A stretch of 64,000 nt of DNA from Antilocapra americana (GCA_007570785.1 ML661900.1:7875570-7939569); one strand, 5' to 3'; counted from the first letter of the stretch, positions 11,015 through 23,150 are shown. The notes: generated by a model not told the origin, from the sequence alone. Made by a program: numbers and translations.

Positions 11015-11024
11015 AACACTGGTT

Positions 11025-11639
11025 CATACAGCAAAGGTGTGAAGTTCTGAGGACCTGTCCAACAGCAGATAAAGAATATCCTTTGTGTCAGCAAAAGTCT
11101 AGAGACACAGTACCCAGGTACACAGCACGTTGCTATTCACTTCTTGTCACAGCCTGTGGTTAAAGTGACATCCCAGCCATCGCTTCCAGCACTTCTCCAA
11201 GGGGAGAATTCCAAACCTTAAGCCTGCAGTAGTCACCAAGCTGGCCCTGACTCTCTGCCACGTGGCACTGCCCTAGCTGGGCTTCCCAAGCTCTCATGCC
11301 TTATTCAGGGACATCAGCGGACATCTTAAATCCCCTCATGGCACTGCAGGCCCTCCTTTGAGAATTAGGGGCTTGGGAAGAAATCAACCAGTCAGCAGAG
11401 GCCAGGGTGATTCCAGATAGAGCAAATTTGAATTAAATAATTATCACCTTTTTTCCTAGAAAACAGGGAACATTTCTTCTTTCCAAGCACAAGATTACAC
11501 ACAAACATGAAATATGTGGTCTATCTTTCCATCAATATATGTCACTAGAGTAACTTCAAAATCAAAGCCAGAAAACAGTACGAAACAGAAAACATGTATC
11601 CAACCTCACTTATCAACGTGGCTCTAAACTTCTTAAGTT
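11025..11639. other. No recognisable feature
   Basis: A slightly GC-richer stretch (about 11,130-11,420) followed by AT-rich sequence. No repeat or gene family was recognised. Confidence 0.4.
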
Positions 11640-12115
11640 ATTAGCAAACCAAATTCAGTTTACTGAATTTGTTTACTAAAAACAAACCACATTTGGTGAC
11701 AAACTTTCATTCCAGGAATGCAGGAATGGCTTAACATTAGAAACTGTATTAATGTACTTCATCGAATTATAAGATTAAAGTAGAAAAACAATTTTTTGTT
11801 TAAGACAAACAAAAATGACCGTAGCAACAATAATGACAAAAACCCCCTCAAAGTAATATTAGGATGCTAATCTGATAAATAGTTTAAAGGTAAAAGGTTA
11901 GAAACATTCCCTTTAAAGTCAGGAATAAAACAAGGTTACTTATTCTTTCCATTTCAACATTTACTAGACCTCCTATGAAATACAAGATTCTGAGGAAAGG
12001 AAATAAGGAAGAAATTACACTTTTCAGATGGCTAAATTATCTGTCTGGAAAAAAAGACATGTACACAAAATATTAGAACCAATGAATTGAGCAAAATTGT
12101 AGGATTCTGAATAAA
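11640..12115 (+). mobile_element. Old L1 ORF2 remnant, RT region (left part)
   Basis: Degraded L1 ORF2 nucleotide sequence. Recognisable blocks are TTCCAGGAATGCAGGAATGG (about 11,712), a region matching the RT segment around AAGTCAGGAATAAAACAAGG (about 11,917), and ATTAGAACCAATGAATTGAG (about 12,072). No frame is open. The same element continues at 12,935-13,245 after a nested insertion. Confidence 0.75.
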
Positions 12116-12930
12116 TACATGAAAAGGATGGCATTTATTGCTCGGAGAAATGCAGATCAAAACCACAAAGAGATGCCACCTTACACCCATCAGAATGACT
12201 ATCATCAAAAGGACAAGAGATAAATATTGGTGAGGATGTGGAGGAAAGGGAACACTTATACACTGTTCAGGGGAATGTAAATTGATGCAGCCACTATGGA
12301 AAACAATATGGAGGTTCCTCAAAGAACTAAAAATAGAATTACCATGTGATCCAGCAGTTCCACTGCTGGGTATATATCCAAAGAAAACAAAAACATTAAT
12401 TCAAAAAGATATAGATACCCTAATATTCATAGCACCATTATTTACAATAACCTTGATGTGAAAGCATCCTAAGTGCCCAACAGATGAATGAATAAAGAAC
12501 ATGTATAATACACACACACCTACACACACACAAACACACATGATGGAGTATTACCTCAGCCATAAAAAAGAATGAAATTCTACCATTTGCAACAATGTGG
12601 ATAGACCTAGCAAATATTATGCTTAGTGAAATAAGTCAGACAGTAAAAGACAAATACTCTATGTTATCACTTATACTAGAATCTAAAAAATTAAACAAAT
12701 GAATATACATATAACAAGACAGACACAGATTCACAAATATAGAGAATAAACTAGTGGTAAATCCCATGGACAGAGGAACCTGGAGGGCTGCAGTCCATGG
12801 GGTTGTAAAGAATCAGAGATTAAACAACAAAACAAATTTGTAAAATACTGAATCACTCTGCTGTATACCTGAAAGTAATATAATATTATAAATCAGCTAT
12901 ACTTTAATAAAAAAATTTTTAAAGAATGTT
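12116..12930 (+). mobile_element. L1 3' end nested in the older L1
   Basis: A better-preserved L1 3' end. ORF2 C-terminal sequence starts near ACATGAAAAGGATGGC at 12,119. The block GTATATATCCAAAGAAAAC follows at about 12,370, then a 3' UTR ending ATCAGCTATACTTTAATAAA (about 12,893). A CA-rich interruption (about 12,511-12,540) lies in the UTR region. ORF2 homology of the host L1 stops on the left and resumes further along the ORF on the right, which shows nesting. Clear target duplications were not recognised. Confidence 0.8.
12758..12825 (+). mobile_element. Short Bov-tA/Bov-A SINE fragment inside the L1 3' end
   Basis: AAATCCCATGGACAGAGGAA to AAGAATCAGAGATT matches the tail of ruminant SINEs. 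It replaces the expected L1 UTR sequence after AACTAGTGG, and L1 homology resumes with ACTGAATCACTCTGCTGTAT. It looks like a truncated insertion or a patch of local recombination. Confidence 0.75.
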
Positions 12931-12934
12931 ATAT

Positions 12935-13245
12935 GTACTAACAATTGTAACTAACAGCAATGATCCATTAGAAGTTGTGTATAAATATAAATATCATTCA
13001 TAATAACAGCATAAACTTCTAGGAACCTGGAAATAACTCTAACAAAATAAGTATAAAACATACAAGCAAAAATTTATACTTTGTATTAAAGAATGCAAAA
13101 CAGTTAAAGATACCATGTTTTTATGGAACCTAAGATTTATACAGAAAAGGTCCAAAAATAACCAAGTTCATTCTGAAGAAGAAAAGAATGTGAAAGCCCT
13201 ACCAGAGAAAAATATTCATTATGAAACTATAGTAATTGTAGAAAA
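12935..13245 (+). mobile_element. Old L1 ORF2 remnant (right part)
   Basis: Continuation of the ORF2 sequence broken at about 12,115. It shows the block around AACTTCTAGGAACCTGG (about 13,014) and the decayed AATATTCATTATGAAACTAT region (about 13,210) that precedes the ORF2 C-terminus. All frames are closed. Confidence 0.7.
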
Positions 13246-13249
13246 ATTT

Positions 13250-13690
13250 TCTTGGTGCCCATGTCGGGCCCTCAGGGGTCCTTTTACTGCCTGCTGTGGT
13301 TCCTGCAGTTTACTGCTGATTTCTGCACAAGTTCTGGGTAGGACTGTCCTTAGGCGATGAGAGCTGTCCCCAGTGGGAGAGTCTAGGAATTACCACCCCA
13401 CCCAACACGACCTGTAGCCCTGGTCCTCTGTCCTGGAGGTACAAAAGCCCTCCTCCCTTACCTCAAGACAGGCTCAGCTGTGCCAATGATGGCTCAGAGT
13501 TCCCTGAGGGATGAGGTTGAGGCTTGATTTTTATCTGAAAATACATTCTTACTGAACTGCTCCTCCTCTGTTCTGCTTTCACTTCCCTACAGGTTTTCCC
13601 CAAATGTGTACTCCTAATAATTTCTTGTACAAGAATCCTCATTTCATTCTCTGCTTTCAGAGGGCCTGATCTAAGGTAGAAATTAAGTGT
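13250..13690 (+). mobile_element. LTR-like remnant, family unresolved
   Basis: A GC-richer block unlike the L1 on either side. Its end (CCTAATAATTTCTTGTACAAG, then a TCTGCTTTCAGAGGGCC block) resembles the polyadenylation region and 3' end of an endogenous-retrovirus LTR. The body (GGTACAAAAGCCCTCCTCCC, about 13,438) fits an LTR promoter region. I see no matching second LTR. The assignment is tentative. Confidence 0.4.
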
Positions 13691-13759
13691 ATAATGACAC
13701 CAAGACAGCTCAACCAATAAAGCAAAACCATTGAGGAAGATATCAGAAGAACAAATCAA

Positions 13760-14572
13760 TATATGAAAAATCACTATCTCACCTCATAAACAGAGAATGC
13801 AAATGCAAATTAAACAGCACTCACCAGATTAGCAAATTTTTATTATCTGAAAAGCCTACGTGTTGATTGAGATGTGGGCAAATGAGATGTCTCATATGCT
13901 GTTGGTGGGAAAGCAAATGTGTTAACAACTTTTTTTGAAGTGCAGTTGGTTACCATCTAGACAGAACTGAAGATGCTCATAAGCTATAACCTAGCGATTT
14001 CATTTTCAGGTATGTACTCGGGAATTCTGAGCTTTGTGCTTGGAGAGAAGTGCATGAGGAAGTTTACTGTGGCATCGTAAAGAGTGCAAAACTAGAAACA
14101 CCTTAAACACTTGTCAGGAAGGAATGGATAAGTTGTAGAGCATTCACAACGTGCAGTGGTTAAATGATAACCAAATTTAGACATGTCAGCATGGAAAAAC
14201 GTCAAAGGCAAACTTAGTGAATAATGCAAATTAAAGATGGGCGCCTTTACATATCAAACCAAGTGACACAATATCTTGTTTATGGACATAAGGATATACA
14301 CATATATGTATGTACGTACTATATAAATATCCATATACACTATCTTGATATTGTATGTAGTATGTCAAGGGGATGCTGTCTGAGGAAGAAATGAGAGAAA
14401 AAGGACTATAAAAGGTATGAGAGGTTTTCAATTCTAGTTTAATTTTTACTTCACAAAAAACCACCTGAAGGAAAACAGTAACAATTACTTAAACCTGGGA
14501 TGAGGTACCAGTGTATTTGTTACATTGCTCTCTGTACTTTTATCTATGCCTGAAATATTTCATAAGAGAAAA
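13760..14572 (+). mobile_element. Ancient L1 3' end (L1M-like)
   Basis: Decayed ORF2 C-terminus and 3' UTR. Readable blocks are CATATGCTGTTGGTGGGAAA (about 13,895), GCAAAACTAGAAACACCTTA (about 14,087), GGAATGGATAAG, and the diagnostic tail CTGTACTTTTATCTATGCC then GAAATATTTCATAAGAG (about 14,533-14,565). It is more diverged than the other L1 ends here. Confidence 0.75.
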
Positions 14573-15115
14573 CCAAAGAGGAATGGTATCCAAAATATAA
14601 TCAAACTCTAAATTTTGCTTTCAATATAACCATCTGAATTGGTTTTCTTTGAGTGTGCTATTCTTAAAGCAATTGTGAAAAAGAAATCCTATATTATGAA
14701 ACAATCTAATATTCATCTTCCTATATTTCATCTTTTTTCTTACAGTTTCTCAGCAAAGTAGGAAGATAGCTTGCCACCCTTCCTTAGAACTTCAAAAGAT
14801 TTCCTTTAGCTTTCCTACCTCATTCTCTCCCTTCCTTTTTTCCTTCATTTTTTTTCTTCCTCTTTTCAAACGAATTACTATATACATCTCAGCTTCTAAT
14901 CATCCCCTAATTATTTTCCTAAGTTCTAGAGTTGTCAAATAAAATATAGGAAGTGCATTTAAATTTGAATTTCAGATAAATAATAGATAATATTTTTTGC
15001 AGAGGACATTTATACTAAAGTTGTCTTTTATCTGAAGTTCATATTCACTGGCAAGCCTATATTTTTTTATTTGTTACTAAATAAAAAACCTACTAAGTTC
15101 AACTTACCATGTGCT
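14573..15115. other. Pyrimidine-rich and AT-rich, no gene
   Basis: Contains a pyrimidine-rich run at about 14,806-14,868 (many CTTCC and TTTTT blocks) and otherwise AT-rich sequence. No gene or repeat family was recognised. Confidence 0.4.
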
Positions 15116-15256
15116 ATGCCATGCTGTGCTAAGTTACTTCAGTTGTGTCTGACTCTTTGTGACCTATGGACCGTAGCCCACCAGGCTTCTCTTTCCAAGG
15201 GATTTTCCAGGCAAGAATACTGGAGTGGGTTGCCATGCCCACCTCCAGGGGCAACT
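15116..15256 (-). mobile_element. Truncated Bov-tA-type SINE
   Basis: Minus-strand SINE tail half, from GCCATGCTGTGCTAAG to TTGCCATGCCCACCTCCAGG. The tRNA-like head is missing. Confidence 0.85.
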
Positions 15257-15443
15257 TACCAAAACTGTACTTTATTTATATAGATATCTATCTCACAAAT
15301 GTTCCTTTTAATTCTTAAAAATGTACGCAGATTCTAACAGTCTTCTCATCTTATTTCTCATGAAAAAGGCTATCTGTCAAGAATAGACTATCTGTCTATC
15401 AATGTTAGTAATATTCTTGTACTAGTCCTAGTATTGAGGATGT

Positions 15444-15653
15444 GAAAACGTTACTCACTCAGTTGTGTCCAACCCTTTGTGACCCCATGGACTGTAGCCT
15501 GCTAGGCCCCTCTGTCCATGGGATTCTCCAGGCAAGAATACTGGGTTAGGTTGCCATTTCCACCTTTGGGGGATCTTCCTGACCCAGGGACTGAACCCAG
15601 GTCTCCTGCTTTGGCAGGCAGATTCTTTACCATCTGAGCCAACAGGGAAACCC
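15444..15653 (-). mobile_element. Bov-tA SINE with 14-bp target duplication
   Basis: Full-length minus-strand SINE. Perfect 14-bp duplications (AGTATTGAGGATGT) lie at 15,430-15,443 and 15,654-15,667. The clean duplication fixes both ends of the element. Confidence 0.95.
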
Positions 15654-15667
15654 AGTATTGAGGATGT

Positions 15668-17180
15668 AACCTTGACTGATTTCTTATGGGCCTCCTCCTC
15701 TTTGAAATGTCTTTCCTTTTTGCAACAAGCAATTACATAAAACTACAAACTTGAACCATTTTTTGTTTTCAATTTCTTTTTATATAGGCTAAACAATCTG
15801 AAAGAACCTTGTGGTATTCATTACTTCTTATTTTCTGTTTTTCTTTTTGCATTTCCACATTTTAAAATATTATTACAAAGCCAAATATATTCTTAAAAAA
15901 AGAGGAAGCACAAAAAGGGCAAACAACCATATATTTTTTTTCTGTACCTATTTAGTATGGTGTTCATAAAACAACAATTTTATAAGATCACATATATACT
16001 GTTTTGGATTTTTTCTTAATATATAGAAAACATTTCCCTTCTTATTAAATATTCCATCACATTTTCCCCAACAGTTTCCTAGTACTGCATTATCTTTTTA
16101 AAATGAAAGCTTGACTTTTTGAAAATTTTTCATCCTTTGAAACTCAGAGCTTTTATCTATAAAATAGAATTTGTGGAGAGAGAGAGGCGACGAAGGCTGA
16201 ACTGTGATGGAGTGTCTATGAAAAGAGTATGTTCTTGTCAGTGTAACTAATTCTACTGAGGACTAGAGGACGGTCACAATGTGAAACTATGTTTTACAAC
16301 TCCAGGGATAAAAATCAGTGAAAGGAAAGGTGAAAATGATGAAAGTCAAAGTGGTGACACTGTTAAAGATTTACCTCAATGTGCCTTTGTTGGTTAGAAC
16401 TCACTGTGCTGCCTGCAAGAGAGGGGAAAAAAAAATGGATTCACTTTATTGCACTCATCTGTCATAAGTAATACCCTGTACAAAAAAGGTGGAAGGAAGT
16501 GGTGAACTTATAATCAGTCTGTGTACACATACAATAGGAAGGCAGTCTGGAAACCCAGCAGGCCGAGGGAATGAGCGGCTGTCATAAAGGGGACAGTGAC
16601 ACTCGACTGAGATCAGTGAGCTCCAAGCTCCAAAGAGAGGGGCAGGCCGACTTGATCTTTTCTTTGTATGCAGACAGTTGGGTGTGCTACACTTGGTGGG
16701 GAGTCGCATTCAATTGCCAGACAAATGCAACCCACTCTGCCACCAACAGGAGGGAGTGAATTTGTTGTAGTCTTTAAAGGACTCGCAGAGAATACATTCC
16801 GCCTGTAACAGTGATAGATGGAGCCTGCCTTTTTCTAACCAACAGGGTATATTCCAAAGCTGCTGAGATCAATGCCTCTGTGTCAGAAGCAACTGTTAGA
16901 AGCAAAATTTCTAACAATTTCTGGAAAGGGCTAATTTATTTAGGCAATATCTGAAACTTTATCACCACAATAAAGGAACCAGAATGTTATTCTTATGAAT
17001 CTCCCCTTAATTTATCATATTCCTGAGAATTCTGTGAATCAGAAAGCATTCATAGTCTTTTTCCCTTTCAGCTCTATATACCACACCAGTCCTTGTTTTT
17101 ACGGCCAAAAGTTATAACAAGAAGCTTAACTGTCAGGCAATAATATCTAACAATATTACTATTCTATATACAATCATTAT
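15668..17180. other. No gene; includes a repeat-free, relatively GC-balanced block
   Basis: 15,668-16,150 is AT-rich with decayed sequence. From about 16,160 to 16,900 the composition is more balanced, with several CpGs and no recognised repeat. Open frames of 84 codons (minus, 16,455-16,709) and 62 codons (plus, 16,571-16,759) overlap there. Neither resembles a known family and neither has obvious splice context. Confidence 0.4.
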
Positions 17181-17189
17181 AGGTATAAT

Positions 17190-17401
17190 GGGGCTTCCCT
17201 GGTGGTTCAGATGGTAAAGAATCTGCTTTCAATGCAGGAGACCTGGGTTTGAGGCTGAGAAGATCCTCTGGAGAAGGGAATGGCTACCCACTCCAGTATT
17301 CTTGCCTGGAGTATTCCATGGACAGAGGAGTCTGGCAGGCTACAGTCCACGGGGCTGCAAAGAGTTGGATATCGTTGAGCGACTAACACTCTCATTTTCA
17401 C
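17190..17401 (+). mobile_element. Bov-tA SINE with target duplication
   Basis: Plus-strand SINE from GGGCTTCCCTGGTGGTTCAG to GAGCGACTAACACTCTC plus a short tail. The 9-bp repeats AGGTATAAT at 17,181-17,189 and 17,402-17,410 are the target duplication. The B-box region is altered (GGTTTGAGGC), so the internal RNA polymerase III promoter is damaged. Confidence 0.94.
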
Positions 17402-17410
17402 AGGTATAAT

Positions 17411-18007
17411 ATTCTGGACTATAGCTTTATATTTTCTAATATCAAATGGATGCTTAAATGAAGTAGTGCCAAATTCCATCTTTGAATATTCTCTTTACCT
17501 CTGGATGGTCAACGTTTCAACCTGTCCTCTAGCTCTGATGCTCATGTCACTTAGCCTACTCTCCCCACCAAAGTTCCTACCTGTATCCCCTAATGAAGAG
17601 TTCTACCGTGTACAGTTCTGGGACCCTCAAGTAGTATGTATGGTGTTCTTTGCAGTGCCCTGATATACGTTTCATTCTCTTCTGATTCCCTATGAATGCC
17701 CAGGGCAAAAGGTGGATACTTGAAATGTTTTCAAAAAAGGAATGGTGAATTCCCCCACCCCATCTTAAAATTACTGTTAATTTTTCCTCCAGAGAAGCTT
17801 CTTGCTCTCCTCCATGCTGTTCTGAGGATAAAGATTTACTCCATTCCTCCCTTGGCAGCTCTCCCAGTGAAAGTGTGAATCTCTCTCCATGATGGCCCAC
17901 CACCACTGACACAATCTAGCTAATATACCATGTGGTAATTATTGATGAGGGAATGACCTGCCATCAAGAACTGTAGACTCCATCCCTTTTACGGGCCGTT
18001 AGAGGGC
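17411..18007. other. No recognisable feature
   Basis: Open frames on both strands overlap here (minus 17,577-17,912, 111 codons; plus 17,696-17,878). They have no recognisable domain and no supporting context, so I treat them as chance. Confidence 0.4.
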
Positions 18008-18117
18008 ATAGCAACCCACGCCAGTATTCTTGCCTGGAGAATCCCATGGACAGAGGAGCAGGCTACAGTCCAGAGGGTCACAAAGAGTCCGACACAACTG
18101 AAGTGACTTAGCATTCT
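18008..18117 (+). mobile_element. Bov-A/Bov-tA SINE, 3' half
   Basis: Plus-strand tail half, from GCAACCCACGCCAGTATTC to CAACTGAAGTGACTTAGCA. It carries a small deletion at AGGAGCAGGCTACAGTCC. Confidence 0.88.
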
Positions 18118-18854
18118 GAACAACCCAGCCTTTATTCCACCAGGCAAATTGACCATTTAATGCATGAAATTATTTCTTGACCTTCATGTCGTACAAAACA
18201 GCTGGAAGGATGTCTAAGTTTACAATCACAAGACAAGATGACAAATCAGGTACAATTTTTTGCTGTTGTTTTTGAAGAAAATGTTTAAAATTCTAAGCAA
18301 AAAAGGTGTTTGGGAAACGTCATTGTCAGAGAAGCAGCAGAGAATGCATTTATCCGAGCTATCATCAGGGTAGAGCTCCTTAGGGAGGCTGGCATGGAGT
18401 CAAGTTTTTGATAAAGGAATACACGTGGCTTTGTAGACAAGGATTAGAAGGTTATTCGGAGCAAAATGTAGAGCCATTCCTTGACAGGAATGAGAAAATA
18501 AATAAAAAGGTGGCAAGGGTGAATGGTTTCTCTTTACCCCTTGAATCTCTCATTGTCCGCCTGACAAATCATATCTATCCCACTTTCCAAAGCTCCCTTC
18601 AAGGCTTAGGAAAACAAGCGAAATCCAGTCACATTATTGTATCTGTCACAGAATGAGTCTCCTGTTTTCCTCAAGATGTAGCTTGCAGATTATGCAAAAT
18701 TTAATTTAATCATGAACTGACTGGTTGGAAACGTGTATACGTCATACTTCATGGGATCGCATATCACGTTTGCTAATGTATTCCACATTAAACCATTTCA
18801 CACATAGATTCTAGGACAGGCAAGGTTTTGTTTCTGAGGATTTCTGGATTCCTG
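18118..18854. other. No recognisable feature
   Basis: Unique-looking sequence with an 82-codon chance open frame at 18,408-18,656. No family was recognised. Confidence 0.4.
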
Positions 18855-19035
18855 ATGATGTGCGTTTTGGCAAGATACTTACTGTCGCTTTGTCTCCATT
18901 TTCTACTTTATAAAATAAAGTAATTAAGCTTACTTTCAGAGTGTTGTGAGGATTAAATGAGATCATGTCTGGGCATCATTTTGCACAGTGTTTGGCACAT
19001 AGCTATAAATAGGTGGTATCTTTCATTATTGCTAT
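18855..19035 (+). repeat. MIR SINE remnant
   Basis: Ancient mammalian-wide MIR on the plus strand. Key blocks are GGCAAGATACTTACTGTC, a decayed CTCATCTGTAAAATG region, GTTGTGAGGATTAAATGAGA (18,943-18,962) and GTGTTTGGCACATAG (18,989-19,003). Confidence 0.85.
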
Positions 19036-21239
19036 TTTTCTAATTAACATGCAAGTGAAAGTGAAAAAAAGGAACTTGATGATCAATTATGAATGCAGGA
19101 AATACAATGGTGGGTTCATATTTCAAACACCAGTTATTGCTGACTATGGAAAAACTACTCAAATTTCTTGACTTCTTATAGGATAAAGGGGAAGATCAGA
19201 ATACACAGTCTGTGTATGGAGAAATAGTAGGTGTGGGAATCATCTAATATGATGACATGTTTACATTTCCAGAATGTTCCTCAATAATTTTATGATTATA
19301 AACCTGGAGTTAGGACACTCAGTGTTTAATAAGTACCCACTAACTAATAGTACTTTTGTCTCAAGAAAAAGAGTTTTTAAATTTTGTTTTAATTTAATAC
19401 TTTGAACTCTACTACCCTTACCGTGTATACAGAGTTTTGATGACTGCTCCAAAGGATCTTGTTTATCAGATAATTCTGGATAAGTCCTTGACAGAAAGAA
19501 AGAATTATTACTGCTCAGCAAAGTTTGATATAGGAAAAATATTTGGACAGTTTGTGCTTCATTAATCCAAGTTTGGTTTGTTAAATCCCCAAGCATTGCT
19601 TTACAAGTCTTCAGATTAAAAATTAATTACAACAATTATCAACAAATATAAAAAAGTCAAGAAAATAATGAACACCCATCTGTCTGCTTGGCTTTCAAAA
19701 GCATAGCACAGTGGCAACAAATAAAGACTACCATCTTTTAGAGGGAGCTCTAAAAGTCATCTATCACAGATACTAATTCTTAATCCTTTTATGCAAACCA
19801 TCTAAATTTCTTCTTTTAAAAAAGGAAATTTTTACCTATTCATAAAATGCAGTCTTATCTCTTAAGCAGAAATAGGTCATATGAATGCAAAATTATAGCT
19901 GACACTGAAATTTTCAAAATGGTTGATTACTGTTCAGTCCCTGTTTGGAGATAATCGTGTCCACAAAGATAAGTGAAAGATTTTTCACTGGTTGCTTCTA
20001 TTATAGTTAAACTTTCCAGAAATTTTGACTATAGGTAAGTCATCATGCATATGTGAGCATGGAAAGAAGAAATTTATTACAGTTACTTACATAAGATTAA
20101 TTACAATTATATTTAACATGGTCATTTGCTTACATAAAGTCATAATGTTTTCTACAAACAACTGCTGTTTTTAAACATGTTTTATCTGTAACTGTCATAC
20201 TAACACATTTATCATAAGAAAAATAATGAATATTTAATTTGCCTTTAAATAAAACTAAACAACAAATAGTATAAGATGTAACTGAATAAGTAACTCTTTT
20301 ATGGTCAGAGGAAAAAAATAAGAATTCTCAAATTGATAATTAAATGGTTTTGTGTTTATTCCCAAGTTATTTTGCTTCCCCAAAAGGAATCTTCTGAATA
20401 GTAAAGAGATAGAATTAATGAAAAGGGAAACTAATAAATATGTCAGAAACAATTTACTGTTGGTTTGTATGTATTCCAAATGCCTCTATAGGAATGCAAA
20501 TGAAACTTCAAAATCGGGTTATTAAGCTAAAAAAGAAGACTGTCCAAACAATTACAGAAAAAAATTATCTCTTGTTGTTAATATCTGGATTTCTAAGTTT
20601 TTTTAAAAAAACACATTGGCTTATATTTTTTTAATGAATGATTAGTGTAATAGTCAAGTGGCTAAATATGGTATAATTTTGTTGTGTTTCACATACAGAT
20701 CTTTTAACTAAATGAATTTATAAGGAATGTTACTTATGTTGAAGTTTGAAAATTAAATAGCATAGTGTTAAAAACTAGCAGAAAAAAAAAACAAAAAAAC
20801 AGTAGTCAGAAGGGAAACTAGATACTTGGAAGACTCCTGCTAATATGTACACAACTTGGATAAAGTATTGCAAACATACTTTTAATCAGTTGTTATGTTT
20901 GCTAAGCATAAGTGAAATTTCCAAACAGAGGAAAAGTACCTAGCTGAAAATGGAGCAGAAAACAGTAGCAGTAGAAGTAAATGGGGCGGGGAATTTTAAG
21001 GAAGATTTACTTTGAGGGAGATGCCTTGATCAGCACTACCATCCAAGGAACATGTCTTTAAGCACTGGCAAGAGTGGAGCAAAACTTGAATCTCTTCCAT
21101 TATTCATAAAATCACTGAAGGGAATTAAGTGATCTCAAGTTGGTATTGACCCTGGATCTTGCAAAAATACAAATCTTCTGTAGAGTAAAATCTCCCATTT
21201 ATGCCCTCAGATTTCCTGCAGAGTAGGTTCAATAAGATA
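19036..21239. other. AT-rich, no recognisable gene or repeat
   Basis: About 2.2 kb of AT-rich sequence with several A-runs. No coding frame exceeds 111 codons and none resembles a family. Unrecognised old repeats are likely. Confidence 0.35.
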
Positions 21240-21695
21240 TGTATCAACAATGAAAATTCAATAGTAATCAGAATTAAGTAAGCATCCTCAAATGAGGATC
21301 AACAACAGAAATGAAGACAAACATAATAGCCAACTAACTGGCTCAGAATCCAGAATTATCAGATATGAAAAACAAATTCCCTATATGTGACATATTTAAA
21401 GAAATAAAAACACAGAATAAAAGAGAAGAAATGAGAAACTATCAAAAATTATTGAAGAAATTTTAAAAATAGAACTTTCAGAAATAACAAATATGAATAA
21501 AAACTTACCTGAAAGGAATAAACAGATTAGAAATAGCTATAGATAATTCATGAACTGGTAAATTGATCTACAGTAGAAAAGAGAAGGTGGAACAATTAGA
21601 AGGAAAATATGAATAAGTAAGGTTAAAAGACATAAAGTATATAATAAGAAGGTCCAAAATACATGATCAGATTCCCAGATGAAGAACTCTGAATC
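21240..21695 (+). mobile_element. Ancient L1 (L1M-like) ORF1-region remnant
   Basis: A-rich sequence with the order of blocks seen upstream of and within ORF1 of old mammalian L1s: ATATTTAAAGAAATAAAAAC (about 21,389), AAATTTTAAAAATAGAACTTTCAG, then a long A- and G-rich coiled-coil-like stretch to the ATTCCCAGATGAAG block at about 21,671. Every frame is broken. The call rests on remembered consensus. Confidence 0.45.
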
Positions 21696-23139
21696 ACTAA
21701 CATTTTTTTTTTTACGATGTGAGATTTGGAAAGTTCCTAAAGAGTGCATATATATTTAAACAATATATTCTTTAGCAAAAACTTACATATGTGGGAAAGT
21801 TTTTTAAAATAAAAAGTAAAGGAGTTTTGCAATGAAGAATAACAGAAAAAGTTGGATAGATAATATCGCACACTAATCTCAGTCACTGATTTGGTAGTGT
21901 CCAACAACAGACACATTCAGGTTGCCATAGCTTCTGAAAATAAATATTTTTTTATGAAGAAACACCAGAAATGGTATTCCATAACACTTTTCCCAGGCTA
22001 CTGGATCTCCTCTGGAGAGTTTAAAAGACAAGGACACATAAAGCGGTCTGGGACCTTCTAAGGCAGGAGCTTTCACTTCTTTAACCATGACCCACAGTAC
22101 CACAGTAATAAAGAAATGCATTTTATATCATAAAATACATATGCGTGTATGATATTACTGTGTGATACTATCTATCCAACTTTTTCTCTTGCTTTTCATT
22201 ATCAAACTATTGCTAAAAGACTGTTGTAAATAGCTTCAGCAATATGCTTTATTTCTAAGAAGAAATACAGTCTTTCAGAATTGTATGTCACAGAAATAAA
22301 GTGATAAATATAATTTCAAAAAAATAAGTAAAGGAGTGATAAAATTTAGCAGTTGGCTAGAACATGGGTGGATAGAACAGAATACAGAAGTTCTAGAGTT
22401 TAAAATAAAAGAACACACAATGATTCAACGGCATTAATGATAGATCTTAAGTTGGATAATAAATTATTATAAGTGCACTTTGATATATTATAATAAATTA
22501 CATAAATTATAAAAATTAAATAATAAAAATTTAAAAGAAAACAAACATAAACAAAGCCCCAATAAACTAAAGGAAAATCAATTCATAATAATGTTTTTCT
22601 AGTAATTCCAACAGTGTCGGAAAAAATAAGTAAATTTCTTTATTAACATTTACTAAAAGACACCAAAAAGTTTAGAGAAGCTCATATCACTGTGGTACAC
22701 ATATATACTATGTGTGCAAAAACTTAAATTTTTTTCATTAGACTTTTTAAAGGAATTACAAATAAATTACTAATTACAAATATCCTAAAAATATATGACT
22801 TTGCAATAAATTTTTACCTTAAGAGTTATGAAATATCTTTTGTAAGATCACTGAATATAAATAGTATAGAAAAATGAAGTAGCATAGAAAATGTAAGCTA
22901 GCAAGTAATTTGGTGATTATTTAAAAGAAAAACAGTCCCTTGCTTTGAATAAAATGTTTCTATTATTACTAGTTGCTAGTATCTGCAAAGATCATATTGT
23001 AAGATAAATTCCACAAAATTTTGGAAAAACACAAACATTACTTTAAAAGCTAAAATGGTCAATTAAATATAATAATTAAACTAATAGTCCATAAATGACA
23101 AAACTAAAAATCAAAGCACATTGGGATGCAACAGAGATG
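21696..23139. other. AT-rich, no recognisable gene
   Basis: Very AT-rich, with near-pure A/T around 22,440-22,530. The stretch at about 22,060-22,130 (AACCATGACCCACAGTACC) has the look of an old interspersed repeat that I cannot assign. Confidence 0.35.
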
Positions 23140-23150
23140 CACAATCTCTT

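Noticed and set aside
17577..17912. 111-codon minus-strand frame as a gene
   Set aside because: Overlapping open frames on the opposite strand, no domain, no conserved start context visible.
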